DNA from: Baffinella frigidus
Taxonomy: Eukaryota > Cryptophyceae > Cryptomonadales > Baffinellaceae
Length of the DNA stretch: 20,902 bases
Direction of reading: 5' to 3'
Assembly (NCBI GenBank): GCA_026770585.1
Contig: MU646381.1
Location: forward strand, 332,854 to 353,755
Shown here: positions 15,301 through 18,864 of the stretch, piece after piece
Layout of the letters: each line of letters starts with the position of its first letter
How positions within the stretch are numbered: the stretch's first letter is position 1
The notes under the pieces: generated by a model
Told to the model about the DNA's origin: nothing
Database searches by the model: none
What the model saw: the letters and a program-made list of their open reading frames with translations, nothing else
Position numbers and translations under genes: made by a program

Positions 15301-16959
15301 CTTACCACGCCAGAGGGCTCGAGGGTAACGACTGTCTTATCTTAGCCAGATCCGGCTACAGTGACTTTAGAATCCTTCGGTGCGTGCCACGAATTTCGAG
15401 TAACCCCTGTAGTCGTATACGGAGGACCCTAGGGTGGTCCTGGGGGGGGGGGGTCGTGTTCTTAGGCCCCCTAGCGACAATGCGTGTCGGGAGAGACCTA
15501 GTACAACACATCGGAGTTCAAAGGGATTTGGTGAATAACCCATAAACGATGATCCATAGACCCTACGGTAGGCAATAGCGTAGGGACATAGGGGGGTTCC
15601 TACGGACACAGTAACGGAATGTCGCTCCGAGTTGGCCGCATTTTCCCTACGTAGCCCGCTGTGTGGCACAGAACGCGATGAACGCGAAAGCACGGTGTTC
15701 TTAGGATAACGGATTGAACACGGGGTAGTTCGGTCTACGGTATTGACCACGGAGGCCGTAGGGGCATCGGGGGGCTCCTACGAAAAACCGGGGCCTAGGG
15801 CCCCTACGGCCTACCGTAGGTAATACCGTAGGCTCAACTACCCCCTTTTCAGTCTGTTATCGTATTAGTGTGTGGAGAGGCTCTACGGCCCGCCGGGTTC
15901 CACTGGGCGCCAGTAACAACCAAGGGCCCCGATAAGCCGGCTTAGGCGCCCTGTGGTGGCTGGTGAAGGCCACGCAGCGGACTACCAAGGGATTTCGCGG
16001 ATAACCCACAAGCGAATAAGCCATGGGACCCTACGGTAGGCCATCCGTAGGGGCATGTGATTGTTCCTACGGATGAGTGCTGGAAGGCACGCCGGATTCC
16101 GGGGGGCGCCAGTAACAACCAAGGGCCCCGAACACGCGGGCTTAGTCGCCCTGTGAGGGTGGAGGTGTGCAGCGCCACGCAGCGGACTACGGCGGGATTT
16201 CGTGGTATTCAACCACGAACCCCTCCGTAGAGACAAGGCGTCGTCGGGGGCGGGGAACTGTGCTTAGAGGTGCGGGGGAGGGTGCGGTAGGTGTGGGGGG
16301 GGTCGGATGCGGTGGAGAAGACGGCAGGGGCCACCAGCCCTCGGAGTGGGAGCAAATTGTCTTTCCCCCAGGTTTGCTCCTGAGGCGGGATCCGGCGACC
16401 TGTGGCACAACGCAGGGGTCTCGACAAGGAGGATTCGCGACCACGATGAGGGCCGGTGGGAGGCTGGGGGCGGGGCTGACCGCGGAGACCACCAGACACC
16501 CTGTGAAGACGAACTGCGCCACGGTCCCGGGGCTGAACGCCGTCATGGAGATGGTGGGCACGGGGGGCTGAAGTCCCTTCGCCATGTGCGACAACACCTA
16601 CTCCGGGGGGGGGTGGGGGGTCAGTCGCAGCTGGAGATTTCGGCCGCCCTGCCGAGGAGCAGAAGCGCTGCTCGCAGTCCTCTCCCAGCGCTAGGCTGTC
16701 ATCTGCCGCCACACGCCCGCACGGGCCACAGACGCCACGCGGCACTGGGAAGGAACCGCCCCGAGCCTTACGGTAGGCCAGACCGCAGCAATGGCGCCAC
16801 AGTAGGCTCGGGGCGAAATACCGTGAAGAACATGGACCCCGCCCCCAGCACCACTCCGGCTGCCGGGAAAATCGCGGCAGAAACCTCCCCACTCCCAGCC
16901 TTTGGTGCCATTTTTATGGGCGCCCCGGCGCCCGAAGACATGCGCACTGCCTCTACCAT
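8162..16959 (-). CDS. Frag1/DRAM/Sfk1-type multi-pass membrane protein, eight exons
   Basis: Seen: exons 16822-16959, 16481-16597, 14264-14357, 12882-12934, 10073-10165, 8956-9011, 8580-8631 and 8162-8254 are in protein order on one strand. Their phases agree at every junction (0, 0, 1, 0, 0, 2, 0) and total 231 codons plus stop. Hydrophobic segments fall in exons 1, 2-3, 3-4, 5, 6 and 8, i.e. six passes. Motifs: PPVPTISMTAFSPG after the first helix (compare LPYISDIGTTPPESG in DRAM1), VHSYAANVFF at the fifth-exon helix (compare VVHDGGALLAF), RRQ|VISCALS (compare RMVISAVSC), and YGAxASLLxFF at the C-terminal helix. Known: relatives act in membrane trafficking, autophagy or GPI-anchor remodelling. 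A specific role here is not inferable. The 8.8-kb locus is over 90% intron, full of repeats and duplicate exons. Family assignment is by motif memory; exon coherence is the stronger evidence. Confidence 0.68.
8307..8358 (-). pseudogene. Exon 7 copy 3, full length, weak acceptor
   Basis: It reads YPKMFGRSRVTMVALNQ with donor AACCAG|GTACCG and the exact 52-nt length. The nearest AG lies two bases too far upstream and would shift the frame. It could still be an alternative exon if another acceptor is used. Confidence 0.6.
8580..8631 (-). CDS. Membrane-protein gene exon 7 (YPKIIGGSRVTMVALNQ)
   Basis: This 52-nt exon lies between acceptor GATGCAG|GTACCC and donor AACCAG|GTGTGT. One base completes exon 6's split codon, then 17 codons follow. 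It is the best of three copies (8803, 8631 and 8358 are the equivalent starts). Confidence 0.68.
8680..8785 (-). mobile_element. R1 element copy fused to an exon 7 fragment
   Basis: TTTCGAGCCAAAGTTGACGG, ATTTGTACCGCACACACAGC, then GTTAACTTAGCAATAGGCGG. It breaks into the truncated exon 7 copy at 8773. Confidence 0.6.
8773..8803 (-). pseudogene. Exon 7 copy 1, truncated
   Basis: Acceptor GATTGCAG|GTACCC leads to YPKIVGGSR, then direct fusion to a dispersed element (8680-8785). The donor half is lost. Confidence 0.6.
8956..9011 (-). CDS. Membrane-protein gene exon 6 (VISCALSIMFIMSPLLLF)
   Basis: This 56-nt exon lies between acceptor CTCCGCCAG|GTGATC and donor CTTCAT|GTAACC, and ends two bases into a codon that the next exon's G completes as Met. 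Read without splicing it stops at once (TAA, 8952-8954). Telomere-like repeats begin just upstream of the acceptor on the coding strand. Confidence 0.68.
9020..9485 (+). repeat. Telomere-like arrays in two blocks
   Basis: TTTAGGG/TTTCGGG units at about 9026-9205 and TTTTGGG/TTTAGGG units at about 9296-9475, separated by a unique piece (9206-9290). The first block starts about eight bases from the exon 6 acceptor. Confidence 0.8.
9490..9578 (-). pseudogene. Exon 5 copy 5 with a micro-inversion
   Basis: NVFFL and HVVVTT remnants are present on the minus strand. The piece encoding ALLYF (about 9498-9515) is inverted, reading GCCCTCCTCTACTTCC on the plus strand, while both flanks stay colinear. 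Confidence 0.6.
9560..9850. repeat. GTGTAGTAAAGAGCCTTCTAGA repeat cluster
   Basis: GTGTAGTAA or TGCAGTAAA followed by GAGCCTTCTAGA recurs at about 9570, 9610, 9658, 9700 and 9775, with an inverted partner GGCTCTTTACTACACAC at about 9821-9837. It forms introns between exon 5 copies 3 to 5. Confidence 0.65.
9713..9762 (-). pseudogene. Exon 5 copy 4, internally deleted, donor kept
   Basis: It reads VHSYAVDVFFLAA, then jumps to CGCCAG|GTAATT, so the second half of the exon is deleted while the donor is kept. No acceptor is evident. Confidence 0.6.
9866..9959 (-). pseudogene. Exon 5 copy 3, frameshifted and without splice sites
   Basis: Nearly full length, but CATTCCCTACG carries one extra C relative to copy 2, shifting the frame after VHS. 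The acceptor AG is lost (TTGGCG) and the donor is CCAT|GTCACC. Confidence 0.65.
10073..10165 (-). CDS. Membrane-protein gene exon 5 (VHSYAANVFFLAALLH), the only intact copy of five
   Basis: The 31 codons lie between acceptor AAACAG|TCGATG and donor CGCCAG|GTGGCT, phase 0 at both ends. It begins SMVHSYAANVFFLAALLHVV and ends ALLYFRRQ. It is the only copy in the tandem set with both splice sites and an open frame. Confidence 0.72.
10312..10363 (-). pseudogene. Exon 5 copy 1, degenerate
   Basis: Acceptor GGCAG|TCGATAGTGCATTCC leads to SIVHS, then an in-frame stop, then a recognisable NVF and ALL remnant. It lies 198 bp from copy 2. Confidence 0.6.
10443..10573 (+). mobile_element. R1 element copy, most complete
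   Basis: It runs from TAGCGCTGTCTCACTCGG to GACAGAGACTGAGCTAG, imperfect terminal inverted repeats. The core TTGACATGCCGG...CCCGTCCACTTTGGAGCGGG is followed by a perfect 11-bp-arm palindrome, GGGCTCACCAA-A-TTGGTGAGCCC (10534-10556). Confidence 0.65.
10574..11190. other. Intron 4 stretch, no gene recognised
   Basis: It holds an R5 repeat scrap at about 10600-10670 (GTAGGAGCCCTACGGCCTAC) and otherwise unplaced sequence. Open frames here lack coding features. Confidence 0.4.
11195..11365 (+). repeat. R4 repeat copy
   Basis: CACACAGCGGGCTACGCAGG, CCCCCTATGTCCCTACGG, ATTGCCTACCGTAGGGTCCT, then GGGTTATTCAAAATGGCTTC. It matches 5310, 11750 and, reversed, 15505 and 15960. Confidence 0.65.
11575..11660 (+). 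repeat. GA-rich microsatellite
   Basis: GAGAGGGAGA and GAGCGAGA runs. Confidence 0.85.
11750..11920 (+). repeat. R4 repeat copy with tandem TTATTCAAAATGGCTTCGAAG
   Basis: The same core as 11195-11365. The end piece GGTTATTCAAAATGGCTTCG is duplicated at about 11818 and 11849, then GCACCTGCATGTTCATCCGC follows, as at 11493 and 10717. Confidence 0.6.
12028..12178. mobile_element. R3 inverted-repeat element copy 1
   Basis: It shares CCCTAGATTTAGCGGTAG, CCAAATTTGCAT and TTGATGAAAGGTCCGTAG with 14645-14787. Its ends are CCCACCCGGTGGGC and GACCACCGTGTGGG. Confidence 0.65.
12177..12266. mobile_element. 90-bp foldback with GGCCACGGGAAA(G)AATGAAACA ends
   Basis: Left arm 12177-12197 and right arm 12245-12266 are inverted copies with a one-base indel. 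It abuts R3 copy 1. Confidence 0.7.
12297..12350 (+). repeat. (GA)n microsatellite
   Basis: About 25 GA units with two interruptions. Confidence 0.9.
12735..12776. repeat. Hairpin TTGGTCGCGTATCTGA / TCAGATACGTGACCAA
   Basis: 16-bp arms with one mismatch around a 10-bp loop. The stretch 12351-12734 has no recognised gene. Confidence 0.65.
12882..12934 (-). CDS. Membrane-protein gene exon 4 (TGMAVTGVVPLQ)
   Basis: This 53-nt exon lies between acceptor CTCTCTGGCAG|CGACG and donor CATGGAG|GTCCAG. The leading CG completes an Ala codon with exon 3's last G, giving TGMAVTGVVPLQPDIME. It is the only one of about five copies with a plausible donor. Confidence 0.58.
13025..13060 (-). pseudogene. Copy of the intron end preceding exon 4, breaking at the splice site
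   Basis: The polypyrimidine tract and CTGGCAG match the other copies, and similarity stops at the AG (13025-13026). The exon itself is replaced by CTTTCTAAAGTTGACAG. Confidence 0.45.
13101..13181 (+). repeat. 32-bp tandem repeat, 2.5 units
   Basis: CTTTGTACCAGAACGTGTCC CTGTGTACCAGA at 13101-13132 and 13133-13164, partial to 13181. Confidence 0.85.
13180..13215 (-). pseudogene. Exon 4 copy, truncated
   Basis: It has the same acceptor tract (CCCCCTCTCTGGCAG) and TGMAVTGAT, then runs into a 32-bp tandem repeat. A possible donor TTCTG|GTACAA follows but would be in a different phase. Confidence 0.55.
13450..13485 (-). pseudogene. Exon 4 copy, truncated
   Basis: GGCAG|CG followed by ACGGGGATGGCTGTCACGGG (TGMAVTGA). 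No donor is recognisable downstream; sequence passes into a GTCAAC-type repeat. Confidence 0.55.
13505..13670. repeat. Facing C-rich and G-rich minisatellites
   Basis: CCCTACACCCCAAACCCC on the left (13509-13540) and GTGTGGGGTGTAGGG...GGGGTTTGGGGTTT on the right (13575-13670), able to pair. An exon 4 fragment lies between them. Confidence 0.7.
13548..13569 (-). pseudogene. Exon 4 copy, fragment
   Basis: CTGGCAGCGACTGGGGCG matches the exon 4 acceptor and start (AATGA), then diverges. Confidence 0.4.
14058..14090 (-). pseudogene. 3' end copy of exon 3 with donor
   Basis: It reads TGVSFYAGLSQ followed by CAG|GTGCTT. It matches the end of exon 3 but is one base shorter. The following intron-like stretch recurs at 13909-13939. 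Confidence 0.55.
14264..14357 (-). CDS. Membrane-protein gene exon 3 (VFLFFTALLVRKAFDQKG)
   Basis: This 94-nt exon lies between acceptor CATTCCAG|GTGTTC and donor CTCTCAG|GTCAGA, and ends one base into a codon. It carries the rest of helix 2, a basic loop RKAFDQKG and the start of helix 3 (GVSFYAGLLS). Related copies lie at 14463-14517, 14793-14811 and 14058-14090. Confidence 0.68.
14463..14517 (-). pseudogene. Partial duplicate of exon 3
   Basis: Acceptor ATCCCAG|GTG is followed by VFLLFTALIVRKALDQKG, then divergence. The acceptor and first 18 codons are conserved; the second half and donor are gone. Confidence 0.65.
14645..14787. mobile_element. R3 inverted-repeat element copy 2
   Basis: Ends CCAACCACACGGTGGTC and GTCCACCGTGTGGTTGG form 17-bp terminal inverted repeats with one mismatch. 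Total 143 bp. Confidence 0.72.
14793..14811 (-). pseudogene. Start of an exon 3 copy with acceptor
   Basis: Acceptor GGTTGCAG|GTG is followed by VLLFFT, after which similarity to exon 3 ends. An inverted-repeat element (14645-14787) lies immediately beyond the break. Confidence 0.45.
15160..15225 (+). repeat. R5 repeat copy
   Basis: GGGGGCTCCTGCGAAAAACC then CGGGCCTAGGAGCCCTACGG and CCTACC...AATACCGT. Relatives lie at 10600 and 15765. Confidence 0.55.
15505..15665 (-). repeat. R4 repeat copy, reversed
   Basis: TTTGGTGAATAACCCATAAA, CCCTACGGTAGGCAATAGCG, TAGGGACATAGGGGGGTTCC, ending CTACGTAGCCCGCTGTGTGG. A decayed MITE-1-like piece lies before it at 15410-15475. Confidence 0.6.
15735..15831. 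mobile_element. Foldback with CTACGGTATT...GGCCGTAGGGGC arms
   Basis: The left arm (15735-15765) is the imperfect inverse of 15800-15831. The loop is the R5 core. Confidence 0.65.
15960..16090 (-). repeat. R4 repeat copy, reversed
   Basis: CACGCAGCGGACTACCAAGG, CGGATAACCCACAAGCGAAT, CCCTACGGTAGGCCATCCGT. A GGCGCCAGTAACAACCAAGG piece flanks it twice (15906 and 16107). Confidence 0.55.
16481..16597 (-). CDS. Membrane-protein gene exon 2 (PTISMTAFSPG signature)
   Basis: The 39 codons lie between acceptor CGGAGTAG|GTG, preceded by a long C tract, and donor TCCGCG|GTCAGC. It reads VLSHMAKGLQ, then PPVPTISMTAFSPGTVAQF, then FTGCLVVSA. The VLSHMAKG start resembles VLSGHVN in human DRAM1. Confidence 0.68.
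16822..16959 (-). CDS. Membrane-protein gene exon 1 (start, first helix)
   Basis: The 46 codons run from ATG at 16959 to donor TTCACG|GTATTT, phase 0. In-frame ATGs at 16941 and 17076 are alternatives; 16959 is chosen as a compromise. The helix is about VSAAIFPAAGVVLGAGSMFF. Confidence 0.6.
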
Positions 16960-17879
16960 CCCGCCGCTAACATGAGGTGCGGCCCGGCTGCTCCTCGCGC
17001 CCCTCGCGCGCGGTTCGGCAGAGGAAGTCTCTGCTGGGTTTGGGAACTCGAGAGGCTCGACGTCCTCGTTGTTCAATACGACGCCAGCAGGGGGAACCTA
17101 TTGCAAAAGTCAATTCACCGACAATCACCCTCACTCTCAGGTCAACTTTTGGCGGAATCGACCCTTTTCGGGGATTCGGACCTCCCGTCAACTTTCGATT
17201 GACCCCATCACGTCTCAAGTGGCCCCTTCTCCACGCTTTGACTTTACTACAGAAAAAAAAGAGTGCACACCGGACATGCAATTTACTACCCGGACGTGGG
17301 ACACGAGCGTCTGTGTTTTGGGAGTCGCTGCTGCTGGCGCCAGGTGCTAAGTCAGTCCTGGCAGGCTGCGCACCGCGAGGGGCCCTCTCTCTACTCAAAC
17401 ATGCGGACGGGAAGAGGTTCAAGGCCCCTTTCAAGGAGGGAAAGTCTTCCATGGATCAATGCGCGTTATGTAACGGGAGGGGCGGGGTGGGGGTGCACCG
17501 GGCGTGATGCGATCTGAAAGGCAGCAGGGCCATCCTGCAGAACCAGTTCCAGTGTCCGCCTATGGTGGGATTTCAAAAAACCGAACGGAAGGGTTTGGGT
17601 ACGAGGAGGCGCACAGGGGACCAACATAAGCGGGGCCATTCTCGGATCCTTTCCAAGGGCGGGGTGTCCGCCTATGTTGGGAGCATCAACCCTAATGGAC
17701 CTCGAGAGGACATCTCCCACCAGGGAACCTGTTTGATCTTGAGGGAAATGCCAATTTGTTTCCAGAACATTTTTTCGCAGGGGTACCCTGATGCATGTCT
17801 GTTGCTTTGAGAGGGCGAGCTGGCGCGAAACTCGCGCGTGGTCCTCTCTGGGAGGGTGTTTTGTCAGCTCCTGGCATCC

Positions 17880-17955
17880 GAAAGGAAGCATGGCCTTTCT
17901 GCAGAACCTGTTCCAGTGTCCGCCTATGGTGGGAGTTAAAAACTTTTGGCAGCTA
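17880..17955 (+). repeat. R6 repeat copy
   Basis: GCATGGCCTTTCTGCAGAAC, CTGTTCCAGTGTCCGCCTAT, GGTGGGAGTTAAAAACTTTT. On the plus strand it can read MAFLQNLFQCPPMVGV, and the copy at 17517 reads AILQNQFQCPPMVGF. Confidence 0.6.
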
Positions 17956-18029
17956 AGAGTCCACCAACACCCTTGCATCTCATCTCCCCTACGATGGGGG
18001 ACGACGACTCGGGGGGCGGGGAGCTGGCG

Positions 18030-18175
18030 CGCGCGCGAAAGAGAGAGGAGGGAGAGGGGGCGCGCGCGGGTGGGGGTGGGGGTGGTGGTGGGGAGGGGGG
18101 GGGAGAGAGAGAGAGGGAGAGAAAGAGGGAGGGGGGGGAGGGGAGAGAGGAGAGGGAGAGGGAGAGAGAAAGAGA
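18030..18175 (+). repeat. GA/GGGGGA low-complexity tract
   Basis: Purine-only runs of GAGAGGGA and GTGGGGGT. Long frames on both strands here are artefacts of composition. Confidence 0.85.
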
Positions 18176-18386
18176 GCTCGCATCGGTGGCGAAACTTTTC
18201 CAGCTTTGGCAGCTACGAGGCCACAACGACGAGGACGGCGTCCTAGATGGGCCCGCCTCGGGCGGAGAAAAGCAGAGCCTTTCTGCAGCATACGTTCTAG
18301 TGACCGCCTGTGGTGGGAGTTAAAATAACCTACAGGACCTTCAAGAAAAACAGGCATTTAAGTCTACCTAACCACCCTCGGGCGGT

Positions 18387-18606
18387 GCGTGTTCAGAGAG
18401 AAAACGCGTGTTTATTACGCATCGAGCCCAGCATGGCCACCATGTACATGGGAACCTCGCTCATAAGAAAACGCCCCCCACATAGGACCACCGTGGGGCC
18501 CTAGGCATGGGCACAGCCCTACTGTAGGGTCCTAGGGGGGGGCGGTTTCTTGTGAGCGAGGTGCCCCTGTATCGGCGTGTTCAGAGAGAAAAGGTGTGTT
18601 TATTAC
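18387..18606 (+). repeat. 32-bp direct repeats bracketing MITE-1 copy 3
   Basis: CGTGTTCAGAGAGAAAACGC GTGTTTATTACG at about 18387-18418 recurs at 18575-18606 with two differences. Confidence 0.7.
18447..18569. mobile_element. MITE-1 copy 3
   Basis: CATGGGAACCTCGCTCATAA on the left and TTGTGAGCGAGGTGCCCCTG on the right, with TA on both sides. It lies between two 32-bp direct repeats (18387 and 18575). Confidence 0.75.
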
Positions 18607-18798
18607 GGACCGAAATCATGTATTGCCTTCCGTGAAGGCCTTGTAGGACCAGGACCCAAACGCCTGTATCCACCTAGGGTACATGGCGGCCGTGTTGGTA
18701 GTAATCCTTTAGGTCCTTGAGGTTCCTCGAGCTCCCAACATTATAGAGGCCTCGCTAACGGCTCCTACCTCTGAAGTTGACTTATGAGGTTCGTCAAC

Positions 18799-18864
18799 TT
18801 AAGGTACGTAGCGGACTTGGCGGCCGTTGAGGGACTGGAGCGGACGCGCGTTGCTCCCCTCCAC
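18799..18864 (-). CDS. Alpha-carbonic anhydrase terminal exon (NARPLQSLNGRQVR)
   Basis: This 66-nt exon runs from acceptor GAAAGCAG|GTGGAG to TAA at 18799-18801. It is the only one of three copies that keeps the full NARPLQSLNGR motif and a proper stop. Confidence 0.85.
   Translation of the reverse strand: MEGSNARPLQSLNGRQVRYVP

Larger units (their letters stand above)
16960..18798. other. Intergenic region between the carbonic anhydrase and membrane-protein genes
   Basis: It holds R6 copies (17517, 17653, 17880, 18270), a GA/GGGA-rich tract, MITE-1 copy 3, GTCAAC motifs at 17105-17195 and an R7 scrap. The promoter of the membrane-protein gene should lie in its left part. No convincing gene was found. 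Frames such as 17791-18246 run through repeats. Confidence 0.5.

Noticed and set aside
16209-16892. 227-codon minus-strand frame
   Set aside because: It overlaps exons 1 and 2 of the membrane-protein gene in a different frame and loses their motifs.
18000-18357. Arg/Glu-rich and Ser/Pro-rich frames on both strands
   Set aside because: Products of GA-rich low-complexity sequence.
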